Shown here: positions 1 through 6,870 of the stretch, piece by piece | How positions within the stretch are numbered: the stretch's first letter is position 1 | Layout of the letters: the number at the start of each line of letters is the position of its first letter | Source: Endomicrobiia bacterium | Lineage (GTDB): Bacteria > Elusimicrobiota > Endomicrobiia > Endomicrobiales > Endomicrobiaceae | DNA: 13,045 bases | Assembly (NCBI GenBank): GCA_009782015.1 | Contig: WQUP01000101.1 | Coordinates: 1 to 13,045, forward strand | Direction of reading: 5' to 3' | Position numbers and translations under genes: made by a program | Notes under the pieces: model-generated | What the model was told of the DNA's origin: nothing | The model's input: only the letters and a program-made list of their open reading frames with translations | The model's database searches: none

Positions 1-102
1 TACTTTGAATTTGTTTGTTTTTAACCACGCGGCTATTTCCAGCGCGAGCTTTTTCGCGTTTGTTTTCGATTTGTTGTAGATTACGCCTGCGCTGTATTTC
101 AT
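1..102 (-). CDS. nadK: Probable NAD kinase, N-terminal 34 residues (runs off the window)
   Basis: The reverse strand is open from an ATG at 102 to the window edge. It begins MKYSAGVIYNKSK and continues with an amphipathic helix rich in Ala, Lys and Leu containing EIAAWLK. This pattern (a hydrophobic first strand, then IYN-x-x-K, then a helix ending in W/L-L-K) is how many bacterial ATP-NAD kinases start; the enzyme phosphorylates NAD to NADP in the cytoplasm. The diagnostic GGDGT and NE motifs would lie outside the window, so the call rests only on the N-terminus. The start is preceded by AAAGGG about 5 nt upstream. The gene is divergent from paaK, and the shared upstream region is mostly a repeat element. 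Another Rossmann-type protein cannot be excluded. Confidence 0.45.
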   Translation of the reverse strand, partial: MKYSAGVIYNKSKTNAKKLALEIAAWLKTNKFKV

Positions 103-118
103 TAAAAACCCTTTAACT

Positions 119-250
119 GCAGTTAATAGTTAATAATTAATAGTGAATAGTTAACGACAACGGCCGCCATTACCTCAGGCTTTGCCTGTCCTCCCCCGGA
201 CACGTGAGAGGAAAAAACTATTAATTATTCACTGTTAACTATTAATTGTC
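119..250. repeat. Heptamer-armed inverted element A (TTAATAG word)
   Basis: The left arm (123-155) reads TTAATAG, TTAATAA, TTAATAG, TGAATAG, TTAAC, an exact 7-nt period. The right arm (218-250) is the inverted counterpart: CTATTAA, TTATTCA, CTGTTAA, CTATTAA, TTGTC. Between them is a GC-rich core with AACGGCC at 159-165, a CAGGC-TTT-GCCTG hairpin and a TCCTC...GAGGA pairing. The element fills nearly the whole divergent spacer between nadK and paaK. Confidence 0.85.
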
Positions 251-263
251 TTTTTGCTATTAT
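235..263 (+). promoter_or_regulatory. Candidate sigma70 promoter for paaK
   Basis: TTAACT (235-240) is followed by a 17-nt spacer and TATTAT (258-263), continuing into TATATAAA. This would start transcription near 270, leaving a short leader before the paaK ATG at 297. The -35 hexamer lies inside the right arm of element A, so the element may supply part of the promoter. AT-rich sequence gives chance matches easily, so this is only a candidate. Confidence 0.35.
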
Positions 264-296
264 ATATAAAAATCTCCGTTTGTAAAAGGCGGAAAT

Positions 297-1595
297 ATGT
301 TTTGGCAGGAAGAAATAGAGACGATGCCGCGCGGCGATATCTCTAAAATGCAGCTGAAAATGCTGAACGACACAATAGCGCGTGCGAAAAAATCTGATTT
401 CTACTCAAAAAAACTGTCAAATATAAAAACTATAACCGATATAAAGCAGCTGAGAGATATTCAGTTTACTACAAAAGAAGATTTGCGAGGGGCGTTTCCG
501 TACGGATTCCTGTGCGTTCCGCTCGGGGAAGTGGTGAGGCTTCACTCTTCGTCCGGGACAACCGGGAATCCCACCATCGTGTACCACACTGCTGAAGATA
601 TAAACAATTGGGCTGATATTTCTGCAAGAAGCATGTTTACGGCCGGCGCAAGAAAATCCGACATATTCCAAAACACCATGGGATACGGCCTTTTTACAGG
701 CGGTCTCGGTTTTCATTACGGAGCGGAAAGGCTCGGCATGATGACCATACCTATAGGCCCCGGAAACAGCAAAAGACAGGAATGGTTTATGAAAAATTTC
801 GGCACGACCGTGGTTCACATAATACCGAGCTACGCCTTAAGGCTTTACTACAGCATGAAAGAAGACGGTATTGATCCTAAAAAAGACCTTAAACTCAAAA
901 TATTTTTTATCGGCGCCGAGCCGCATACCGAGGAGCTGCGCAGGGAAGTGCAGGATTTGTACGGACTCAAAGCGTTTAACTCTTACGGGCTTTCGGAAAT
1001 ATCCGGTCCGGGAGTGGCTTTCGAATGCGAGAAACAAGACGGCATGCACATATGGGAAGATTTTGTTATCCCCGAGATCATAGATCCGGAAACTCTTGAA
1101 GTTCTGCCGGACGGTCAGGAAGGGGAACTTGTTCTTACTGCCATCAACCGTATTGCAATGCCGGTCATAAGATACCGTACGAGAGATCTGACAAGAATAA
1201 TTCAGGAACCTTGTTCCTGCGGACGCACGCACCGCAGAATCGCGCGCATAAAGGGGAGAACCGACGATATGATGATAATAAACGGCGTAAACATCTTCCC
1301 CGTGCAGATAGAAAGAACTATAATGAACATACCTGAAGCGGGAAAAAATTACGCGATAGAAATAAACGAACGCAATTACATGGACAAACTCTCGATAAAG
1401 ATAGAGATTAACGATGAAACGTTCAGCGGCACGCTTGAAGACCTTGAAAAACTCAGATGCAGGATAGAGGCGGAACTTAAGGCCGAGACCGGAGTTTCTC
1501 CCGACGTATCTTTTGTCGACCGAGGCACTCTTCCTGTAAGCGACGGCAAGGCAAAAAGAGTTTACGACCTGAGACAAAAGGCAATTAAAAATTAA
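297..1595 (+). CDS. paaK: Phenylacetate-CoA ligase (aryl-CoA ligase, ANL superfamily)
   Basis: The enzyme activates phenylacetate or a related aryl acid to its CoA thioester through an acyl-adenylate, using ATP, in the cytoplasm. At 432 aa it has the usual family length. Visible motifs are the phosphate-binding loop SSSGTTGNPTIVYHT (residues 84-98), YGLSE (230-234), the ATP-ribose motif YRTRD (293-297), a short CSCGR element (306-310), the hinge GRTDDM (320-325) and NGVNIFP (329-335), followed by a small C-terminal domain. The ATG at 297 has a GGCGGAA ribosome site upstream. A double-ACT protein follows; in anaerobes this pair often works with indolepyruvate ferredoxin oxidoreductase, in the ATP-forming direction during aromatic amino acid fermentation, but no ior gene is in the window. 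The last codons and the TAA stop lie in the left arm of a repeat element. The exact aryl substrate cannot be read from sequence. Confidence 0.92.
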   Translation: MFWQEEIETMPRGDISKMQLKMLNDTIARAKKSDFYSKKLSNIKTITDIKQLRDIQFTTKEDLRGAFPYGFLCVPLGEVVRLHSSSGTTGNPTIVYHTAEDINNWADISARSMFTAGARKSDIFQNTMGYGLFTGGLGFHYGAERLGMMTIPIGPGNSKRQEWFMKNFGTTVVHIIPSYALRLYYSMKEDGIDPKKDLKLKIFFIGAEPHTEELRREVQDLYGLKAFNSYGLSEISGPGVAFECEKQDGMHIWEDFVIPEIIDPETLEVLPDGQEGELVLTAINRIAMPVIRYRTRDLTRIIQEPCSCGRTHRRIARIKGRTDDMMIINGVNIFPVQIERTIMNIPEAGKNYAIEINERNYMDKLSIKIEINDETFSGTLEDLEKLRCRIEAELKAETGVSPDVSFVDRGTLPVSDGKAKRVYDLRQKAIKN

Positions 1596-1700
1596 GAATT
1601 AAAAATGAAAAATGCCGGAGCGCGTTTTGCGCGTAAGTTATATATCGCGGCGAAGCCGCTCTAAAATTCTTAATTCTTCATTTTTAATTTTTAATTGCAG
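1581..1700. repeat. Heptamer-armed inverted element B (AATTAAA word)
   Basis: The left arm (1583-1614) reads AATTAAA, AATTAAG, AATTAAA, AATGAAA, AATG. The right arm (1664-1698) is its inverse: TAATTCT, TCATTTT, TAATTTT, TAATTGC. The core (1615-1663) holds two hairpins, GCGC-GTTTT-GCGC and GCGGC-GAA-GCCGC. The paaK stop TAA (1593-1595) lies in the second heptamer. The right end runs into GTTAAAAGGGG, the ribosome site of the next gene. Positions 1641-1661 are identical to 10469-10489 in element E, whose arms are different. Confidence 0.9.
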
Positions 1701-1715
1701 TTAAAAGGGGTTTTT

Positions 1716-2144
1716 ATGACATTTCATTTGTCTGTTTTTTTGGAAAATAAGCCGGGAAAACTTGAGAAAATAACAAAAGTTTTAGCGGACAGTAAAATAA
1801 ATCTAAGGGCGTTGTCGCTTGCCAGCGCCGGCAATTTTGGCGTGGTCAAACTTCTTGTAGACGATCCGCATAAAGCTTTTGACGAACTCAAAAAACAGAA
1901 TATAACGGTTACCAAGCGTAAAATCGCCGCTGCCGTTATAGATAACGTGCCGGGCGCTTTTCACAATCTTCTTCAAAAGCTTTCCGCAAACAACATAAAT
2001 GTCGAAGACTGTTACGGATTTCTTTTAAGCGACGGAAAAACCGCGGCAATGGTTCTTGAGACGGAAAACCAGCCTGACGGCGAAAGCGTGTTTGAAAAAA
2101 TAGGCATAGATGTGTTAAAAGAAGACAGAATATACAAGTACTAG
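1716..2144 (+). CDS. Tandem ACT-domain regulatory protein
   Basis: This 142-aa protein consists of two ACT domains, roughly residues 1-67 and 70-142. The first has the typical ligand-site start (ENKPGKLEKITKVLADSKIN) and the second repeats it (NVPGAFHNLLQKLSANNIN, then a short strand). ACT domains bind amino acids, and stand-alone double-ACT proteins are commonly encoded beside paaK in anaerobic bacteria and archaea, presumably sensing an aromatic amino acid; that role is inferred from context. The reading frame is open back to a TTG at 1695, but that codon lies in the repeat arm. The ATG at 1716 has AAAAGGGG about 5 nt upstream and is the better start. The gene follows paaK by about 120 nt, most of it element B. 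Confidence 0.88.
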   Translation: MTFHLSVFLENKPGKLEKITKVLADSKINLRALSLASAGNFGVVKLLVDDPHKAFDELKKQNITVTKRKIAAAVIDNVPGAFHNLLQKLSANNINVEDCYGFLLSDGKTAAMVLETENQPDGESVFEKIGIDVLKEDRIYKY

Positions 2145-2152
2145 GAGATAAT

Positions 2153-2827
2153 ATGAGAAAGAACAAAATGATCTTAGCCGTGTTTTTTATTTCGTACGTT
2201 TTTGTTTTTGCTTCGACGGCCTTTGCCGATGCCGTAAGCGAGTGGTCTGATTTCGAAAATAACCTGAGAAAAGGCAAAATTTCTTCTGCCGAGGGAAAAT
2301 TTTTAGCCGATAAATTAGTTCCGAAACTTAATAAAGAGATTTCCGAGAAAGGTGTAAAAGAAGCGCCGCAGTGGGTTTTTCCCGTAGCCGGCTTTAAAAC
2401 GTCAAATGTGTCGAATGCGAAAAAAATATTAAACTCCATGTCCGAAAGCGTAAGCGAGCCGAAGTTTTTGGAAGGACTGGAGTTTCTTGTGCAGCCGTAC
2501 ATAAGGGTTGCCATTTCCACAAAAACGGCCGCCAAGGATACGGCGGATGTAGTCGCAGCAAATGACGGCGTGGTAGTCTATGTTAAAAAAGGCGCAATGA
2601 ATTCGCCGGGAGGAAACACTGTCTGGCTTTATAATCCTGAACAGAACTTTTTCATATATTACGGAACGCTTAAAAATATTTCCGTGAATCTCGGAGACGT
2701 TGTCGCGGCGGGAGACAAGATAGGAAACATAAAGTCATCAAAAAAGGGATACGTGATCAACTTTGCTGTTTTAGTGTACGGCGACGGCGAATTTACAATA
2801 TTCAATTATTTTGACGAGATGGAGTAG
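2153..2827 (+). CDS. Exported LytM/M23-like protein lacking the metal-binding residues
   Basis: This 224-aa protein starts with a clear signal peptide: MRKNK, a hydrophobic run, and an AFA-DA cleavage site near residue 25. A charged helical segment (30-65) precedes a C-terminal region (about 75-210) with the layout of a lysostaphin/M23 fold: VFPVAGF, then DVVAANDGVVVYV (132-144), YYGTLKNISVNLGDVVAAGDKIGNI-like strands (169-192) and YVINFAVLVYG (200-210). In active M23 peptidases the equivalents are H-x(n)-D, YAHL and HLHFE. Here the YAHL position is YGTL and the HxH position is VINF, so zinc binding and peptidase activity look lost. It may act as a scaffold or amidase activator like EnvC/NlpD-type proteins (inference). 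Its RBS AGGAGA overlaps the stop of the ACT gene, so the two are translated as an operon. Confidence 0.7.
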   Translation: MRKNKMILAVFFISYVFVFASTAFADAVSEWSDFENNLRKGKISSAEGKFLADKLVPKLNKEISEKGVKEAPQWVFPVAGFKTSNVSNAKKILNSMSESVSEPKFLEGLEFLVQPYIRVAISTKTAAKDTADVVAANDGVVVYVKKGAMNSPGGNTVWLYNPEQNFFIYYGTLKNISVNLGDVVAAGDKIGNIKSSKKGYVINFAVLVYGDGEFTIFNYFDEME

Positions 2828-2900
2828 AACGGCAATTACGAATCAACGGCAAACAGCCTTTATGTTTTTTATTCGTAATTCGTAATTTGTAATTCATAAT
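2828..2900. repeat. Heptamer element C (AATTACG word) at the convergent gene junction
   Basis: AACGGCA occurs at 2828-2834 and again at 2845-2851. AATTACGAAT (2834-2843) is the exact reverse complement of ATTCGTAATT (2871-2880), and the right arm continues with period 7 (CGTAATT, TGTAATT, CATAATT) to about 2898. The element fills the 41-nt gap between two convergent genes and enters comEC, coding its C-terminal residues NYELQITNYE and its stop. The hairpin with a T-run in its loop might act as a terminator for both strands; that is inference. Confidence 0.8.
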
Positions 2901-4641
2901 TGTCATTTTTTAGGTCCGAACGCAACTTTTCAATATCAAATCCTGCCGAATGTATTTCCGCTTTTTTTATTCCCGAGAAAGATAAGAACTGCGCGAACGA
3001 AGAAGCGAACATCTTATCGTAAAATTTTCTTTTGTTATATAGATGAAAAACGTTATTTGAGCCCCGCCTTGTCTGCGTTACCGTGACATTTCTGCCGTCA
3101 TATACATTAAAAAATACCTTGTCTCTGTCTAATAAGACCGGAAAAGCCAGATAACAGAAGTTCAAAAATATTATCGCGCCGGTTATTATAAATCTTCTTT
3201 TGTCCTTAAAATATGTCATCGTGAAAACCGCGGCAAAGAAAAAGACCAACTGCAAAAGATCCGGTTTTGGAACTGAAAAATACGCAAATTTTGTGCGGCT
3301 GAACGCTTGTGTCAGGAAAATCATAATATGCATAAGTATAGATACGACTGCCGCAATGCCTGCCGCGGCGAACGAAGATATAAATGTGAAAAAATAAAAT
3401 ACTACGCCGAGGACAAGTATGACGCTTACAAGAGGCACTATAAAAAGATTTGAGACGTATGAGATAAGAGACACTTTGCCGAAGTAATATACGCTTACCG
3501 GTATGATTGGAATCTGTGCGGAAAACGTGGCGGAAAAAACGCCGCACATGAATTTTGAAACTTTATTTTTGACATTTGAAAAGATGCCGTATATGTCGTT
3601 GTAAAAATATATTATGCCGATTGTCGCCGCGTAAGACATCTGAAAAGACGCGGTAAAAAGCTGCTGCGGCTGAAATATAAGGATGATAAGAGCCGAGAGG
3701 GCTATAGAGTTGTATATCAGCGGTTCTCTGTCGAGCGCTAGCGCGATAAAGATGCTTGAAAACATTATTGCAGATCTCATAACCGGCGGATTTGCCCCTG
3801 TCGCGAAAGCGTACATAAATACCGCCGGTATGCACAGAAGCGAGGCTTTGTTCAGCGGTATTCCGAAAGCTTTTAAAACGAACATAAAAACAGCACCGAT
3901 AATGCCGACGTTAAATCCGCTTACGACCAAAATATGCATAACGCCGGCGTTAGAAAAATCATTTTTGATTTCATTGGTTAAAGCAGATTCGTCTCCGATA
4001 ATTATGGGCTTTAAAACGTCAGCGTGGCTTTTTTGAAAGTAAGCGTCTATCTTTTTGCTTACGTCGCGCTGCAGCGCAAAGGCGGCTTTTTTGACAGGAT
4101 TCGGCCGTGATTCGATATATTCCAGATGCGATACGTTAAGAATAGTGTATATGTTGTTTCTCGAAAGGTAGCGCGCGTAATCGAATACAAGCGGCAATTC
4201 GGCTTTCAGCGGTCTTCTTAACATACCCTCGATCTCGACTATGTCGCCGTAAGAGATTTCATATCCTTCAGGAGAGTTCACCAGCACGTTTTCGCGCACG
4301 TCAACGCCGTTTATCTTTCTCGCTCTCAGCGTAAATCTTTTTCCGTTTTTTGTGATTTCCGGATTGGTTATGACTCTGCCTTCGATAGATACCGCTTTTG
4401 ACGCGTCCGCGACAAAATAAAGCGCGCTTTGTCTTTCAGGAGCAAAAAAACCGGCGTAATCCAAAATAATCAGAATAACGGCATACAATATGAATGCTGT
4501 TATGACCGGACGTTTTTTAACGGCAGTTTGGAGTTTGGAGAGTGGAGTGTGGAGTGAACGGCAAATGGCAGAGTGAAGAGTGGAGAGTGAGGAGTGGAGA
4601 TACTTCAACGGCATTGTTTTTGTCTTATCTTCACTCCTCAC
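2869..4641 (-). CDS. comEC: ComEC/Rec2-type DNA uptake channel, short form without a nuclease domain
   Basis: ComEC forms the inner-membrane channel that brings single-stranded DNA into the cell during natural transformation. The first hydrophobic segment is at about residues 45-66. An OB-like DUF4131 region follows (about 70-185), then the polytopic Competence domain (about 207-485) with its hallmark NAGVMHILVVSGFNVGIIG. At 590 aa it lacks the metallo-beta-lactamase domain of long ComEC proteins; FFNVYDGRNVTVTQ near residue 518 looks like a decayed first strand. Residues 11-39 (with YLHSSLSTLHS) are encoded by the heptamer element, as are about the last dozen. The listed start is a GTG overlapping the mtaB stop (GTGA); the ATG at 4614 is an alternative, and both sit in or beside repeat sequence. 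Probably cotranscribed with rsmE and mtaB. Confidence 0.82.
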   Translation of the reverse strand: MRSEDKTKTMPLKYLHSSLSTLHSAICRSLHTPLSKLQTAVKKRPVITAFILYAVILIILDYAGFFAPERQSALYFVADASKAVSIEGRVITNPEITKNGKRFTLRARKINGVDVRENVLVNSPEGYEISYGDIVEIEGMLRRPLKAELPLVFDYARYLSRNNIYTILNVSHLEYIESRPNPVKKAAFALQRDVSKKIDAYFQKSHADVLKPIIIGDESALTNEIKNDFSNAGVMHILVVSGFNVGIIGAVFMFVLKAFGIPLNKASLLCIPAVFMYAFATGANPPVMRSAIMFSSIFIALALDREPLIYNSIALSALIILIFQPQQLFTASFQMSYAATIGIIYFYNDIYGIFSNVKNKVSKFMCGVFSATFSAQIPIIPVSVYYFGKVSLISYVSNLFIVPLVSVILVLGVVFYFFTFISSFAAAGIAAVVSILMHIMIFLTQAFSRTKFAYFSVPKPDLLQLVFFFAAVFTMTYFKDKRRFIITGAIIFLNFCYLAFPVLLDRDKVFFNVYDGRNVTVTQTRRGSNNVFHLYNKRKFYDKMFASSFAQFLSFSGIKKAEIHSAGFDIEKLRSDLKNDNYELQITNYE

Positions 4642-4674
4642 TCTTCACTCTCCACTCTTTCTGTTATAACGGCC
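4519..4674. repeat. Three-unit heptamer element D (GAGTGGA word) across the mtaB/comEC junction
   Basis: Unit 1 (4527-4554) is TTTGGAG, TTTGGAG, AGTGGAG, TGTGGAG. Unit 2 (4571-4603) is GAGTGAA, GAGTGGA, GAGTGAG, GAGTGGA, GATAC. Unit 3 (4630-4657) is inverted: TTCACTC, CTCACTC, TTCACTC, TCCACTC. The units are punctuated by AACGGC at 4519, 4557, 4607 and 4668. The element codes the last residues of MtaB (RVESEE) and the first 40 or so of ComEC, and supplies GGAG/GAGG strings that could act as the comEC ribosome site. Confidence 0.9.
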
Positions 4675-5927
4675 TCAAAAATTCCTTTTGGTTTTTCTGC
4701 TATTCCTGCGGGCAGGTTCACTGTTATGTAGTTATCTGTGAGCGCTTTGCCGTTTCCTATAGCGACTGCTTTTCTTTTTTGTCCGATATTTTTTGAAAGA
4801 AATGCGTTTCTCTTTTCCGCGTCTATTTCAAAAAGCTCTTTGGAACGCCTTTTGATTTCTTCCGGCGCGACTTTATTCGGGAATGCCGAAGCCTTTGTGC
4901 CTTCGCGGTCGGAGTATCTGAATACATGAAGCCTCGCAAACGGATTGCGTTCTATAAAGTTTACGGTTTCTTTATGGTTAGCTTCGGTTTCTCCGGGAAA
5001 GCCCGTGATTACGTCCGTGGTAAGCGCGATGTCCGGCAACAGCCGCATTATTTCTTTTACTTTTTTCTCAAAAGCGGCGCTGTCATAATGCCTGTTCATA
5101 TTCTTCAATACTTCGTCGCTTCCCGATTGAAGAGGAATATGAAGATGCCGGCAAATTTTGTCCGGATATTTGAGCATAAGATTTATCAGCGCGTCATCGA
5201 TTTCGTTCAATTCTATCGAAGATATGCGTATGCGAAAATCCAACGGAATTCGGACTATGCTCCCAATCAAATCCGATAACTTCAGCTCTTGCATTGCAGT
5301 AAATTGCCGTTGATTTGTAATTCCCCCGATTACAACCTTCGGGGGCAGGTTCCATTCGTAATTCGTAATTGCCGCTGCCTGCCATTTCCCGACATGTATG
5401 CCGGTTAAAACTATTTCGCTGTAATCATTTTTCACCAGATTTTCTATTTCTTCCAAAACTGCTGATTCAGGCTTGCTCCAGATATTGTTTCTAACATACG
5501 GCACTATACAGTAACTGCAAAAACTGTTGCAGCCGTCCTGAATCTTCACAAAAGCTCTTGAACGGCCGTCAAAAGTTTCAATACTTTGCTTCTCGGAGTT
5601 TTTGTAAAGAGCAGTTTTGTCAGCGATAACGCGTACTTTGCCGTTTGTATCTCCACTCTTCACTCTCCACTCTTCACTCTGCTTTTTTGCAAGGCATCCG
5701 GTGAGTATCAGCTCGGGCTTATTTTTAAGTTTCAAGCTTTTGCGAATGAAGTATTCGCACTCTTTGTCGGCCTCTGCCGTAACAGTACAGGAGTTGAGCA
5801 CTATGACGTCGGCTTCTTCGGGTTTTAAAGCCGGCTCAAAACCGTCTTTTTTGAATTTTTCGGTTATCAGCTGCGTTTCGTACTGGTTCACTTTACAGCC
5901 GAAAGTGTAGATAAAATATTTTTTCAC
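4638..5927 (-). CDS. mtaB: tRNA N6-threonylcarbamoyladenosine (t6A37) methylthiotransferase, MtaB type
   Basis: This radical-SAM enzyme adds a methylthio group to t6A37 of ANN-decoding tRNAs, using two [4Fe-4S] clusters. The N-terminal UPF0004 domain shows C11, C47 and C78 (FGCKVNQYE, NSCTVT, TGCLAKK). The radical-SAM motif is CNSFCSYC (C133, C137, C140), followed by LTGIHVG, RISSIEL, HLHIPLQSGSD and DVITGFPGET, with a TRAM-like C-terminus from about 380. Length 429 aa is near normal, but two stretches are repeat-derived. Residues 83-94 (QSEEWRVKSGDT) lie between the first two domains, and residues 181-214 lie between HVGKW and LKLSDLI in the radical-SAM domain. The C-terminal ESEE also comes from a repeat arm. 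All insertions keep the frame. The start is GTG at 5927 with GGAGAAAT upstream; the ATG two bases earlier hits a stop at once. Confidence 0.9.
   Translation of the reverse strand: MKKYFIYTFGCKVNQYETQLITEKFKKDGFEPALKPEEADVIVLNSCTVTAEADKECEYFIRKSLKLKNKPELILTGCLAKKQSEEWRVKSGDTNGKVRVIADKTALYKNSEKQSIETFDGRSRAFVKIQDGCNSFCSYCIVPYVRNNIWSKPESAVLEEIENLVKNDYSEIVLTGIHVGKWQAAAITNYEWNLPPKVVIGGITNQRQFTAMQELKLSDLIGSIVRIPLDFRIRISSIELNEIDDALINLMLKYPDKICRHLHIPLQSGSDEVLKNMNRHYDSAAFEKKVKEIMRLLPDIALTTDVITGFPGETEANHKETVNFIERNPFARLHVFRYSDREGTKASAFPNKVAPEEIKRRSKELFEIDAEKRNAFLSKNIGQKRKAVAIGNGKALTDNYITVNLPAGIAEKPKGIFEAVITERVESEE
5286..5390. repeat. AATTACG-word element inserted in frame inside mtaB
   Basis: It lies between the codons for HVGKW and LKLSDLI of MtaB. 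On the coding strand it holds GGCAATTACG followed by AATTACG and AATGG, a hairpin formed by CCCCCGA and TCGGGGG around an 8-9 nt loop, and a second partial arm ending in TGCCGTT (5305-5311 on the + strand). It adds about 34 codons without a stop. The word is that of element C, 2.4 kb away. Confidence 0.8.
5639..5682. repeat. Solo GAGTGGA-word heptamer arm inserted in frame inside mtaB
   Basis: TCCACTC (5652-5658), TTCACTC, TCCACTC and TTCACTC (to 5679) form four perfect-register heptamers, followed by TGC and preceded by GTATC and TGCCGTT (5639-5645). It is a single arm of the element D type with no inverted partner. On the coding strand it is read as QSEEWRVKSGDT. Confidence 0.85.
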
Positions 5928-5941
5928 ATTTCTCCGTAACT

Positions 5942-5981
5942 CCCTCGCCCCTTGCGGGAGAGGGTTGGGGTGAGGGGTTGC
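5942..5981. repeat. CTCGCCC hairpin repeat, copy 1 (rsmE-mtaB spacer)
   Basis: CCCTCGCCCCTTGCGGGAG is followed by AGGGTTGGGGTGAGGGGTTGCC. CCCTC/GAGGG and CTCGCCCC/GGGGTGAG arms give a compact hairpin. The same sequence recurs at 11604-11642 and, interrupted, at 9706-9774, all in the same orientation. It occupies most of the 55-nt spacer. Confidence 0.85.
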
Positions 5982-5982
5982 C

Positions 5983-6720
5983 TCATTTGCCGTACATTCC
6001 GAAGAGATTTAAAATCAGCACGCTTGCGACTACAGCCGCCGTTTCAACTCTCAATATGTTGCTGCCGAGAGTTATTGTCTTTATTCCTAAGCTTTTTGCA
6101 AAGTCAACCTCTTCATTTTCAAAGCCGCCTTCAGGCCCTATAAATATGTTTGCTCCGGCCGCAGATTTGAAGTTTTCGGCAGCGCTTTCCAAAGAAGCTT
6201 TGCTCCCTTCGCTTTCCCAAGGCAGAATGCTTATAAAATTTTTATCTGTCGCGGCTTTTTCGCAGGCGGTTTTGAAATCAATCGGCATATTAATGCCCAT
6301 TATGTCGTTTCTGCCGCACTGGGAGCTTGCGGCAACGGATATTTTTTCATAGCGTTCCAGCTTATTTTGGGAAAAAGACGTGTTTACGCTTCTTTTTGTG
6401 TTGATTGGAATTACAGCGGTTACTCCGAGTTCTCCGGCTTTTTCTATAAGCCATTCAAATCTGTCGCCTTTGGGAATTGCGGCATAAAGATTTATTTTAA
6501 ACTCCGGCATTTTGTATGAAGAAGATAAAATCTTTCCTGCAATTTTGCTTTTTTCGGCCGATAAAATTTTACCTTTGTAGGAGTTGCCGAGTCCGTCAAA
6601 AATCATTATCTCGTCGTTCGTATTGAATCTGCGAACGGAATAAACGTAATGCGCCTGCTCGCCTTCGATGAAGAAATTGTCATTTGATATGTTCTCGGGA
6701 TTGACGTAAAAATGCGGCAT
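5983..6720 (-). CDS. rsmE: 16S rRNA m3U1498 methyltransferase
   Basis: RsmE is a SPOUT methyltransferase that uses SAM to methylate N3 of U1498 in 16S rRNA. The 245-aa protein has the usual length. An N-terminal PUA-like region (about 1-70, with GEQAHYVYSVRRF) is followed by the trefoil-knot domain with KGDRFEWLIEKAGELGV (about 84-100), SSQCGR (132-137), the knot motif IGPEGGF (194-200) and LGSNILRVETA (218-228). The frame is open to a TTG at 6726, but the ATG at 6720 is chosen because GGAG lies 8 nt upstream of it and MPHFYV is a typical RsmE start. It is the first gene of the leftward rsmE-mtaB-comEC operon and reads divergently from yqaA. Confidence 0.93.
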   Translation of the reverse strand: MPHFYVNPENISNDNFFIEGEQAHYVYSVRRFNTNDEIMIFDGLGNSYKGKILSAEKSKIAGKILSSSYKMPEFKINLYAAIPKGDRFEWLIEKAGELGVTAVIPINTKRSVNTSFSQNKLERYEKISVAASSQCGRNDIMGINMPIDFKTACEKAATDKNFISILPWESEGSKASLESAAENFKSAAGANIFIGPEGGFENEEVDFAKSLGIKTITLGSNILRVETAAVVASVLILNLFGMYGK

Positions 6721-6736
6721 TAGCAACTCCGTTGCG

Positions 6737-6865
6737 GAAGATTAGAAGTTTAGACGGTTGGAAGTTTGGCAAAGACAAAAACAATCAAAACAAGGGTTTT
6801 ATGCGCCGTCGCGTTGTGTTTAATGCCGTTTATAACTCTCTAAACTTCCAATCTTCTAATCTTCT
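6737..6865. repeat. Octamer-armed inverted element F (GAAGTTTA word), upstream of yqaA
   Basis: The left arm (6737-6768) reads GAAGATTA, GAAGTTTA, GACGGTTG, GAAGTTTG, with an 8-nt period. The right arm (6833-6864) is inverted: TAACTCTC, TAAACTTC, CAATCTTC, TAATCTTC. The core includes TGCCGTT (6824-6830). It fills most of the divergent rsmE-yqaA spacer. Confidence 0.85.
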
Positions 6866-6870
6866 TTCAT

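Noticed and set aside
119..250. CRISPR-like array at the tandem repeats
   Set aside because: Units are 7 nt, contiguous and degenerate, arranged as inverted pairs, with no spacers and no cas genes.
837..1577. 246-codon reverse-strand frame inside paaK
   Set aside because: It is the shadow of a clear aryl-CoA ligase gene and shows no protein family features.
1695..1715. TTG start for the ACT-domain protein
   Set aside because: The TTG lies in the repeat arm without a ribosome site; the ATG at 1716 follows AAAAGGGG.
2844..2870. Simple rho-independent terminator at GGCAAACAGCC plus T-run
   Set aside because: The stem is only three base pairs; the longer AATTACGAAT pairing of the repeat is the better fold but is not a typical terminator.
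4542..4796. Forward-strand open frame with WQSEEWRVRSGD
   Set aside because: Antisense to mtaB/comEC; the peptide is just the heptamer word read on the other strand.
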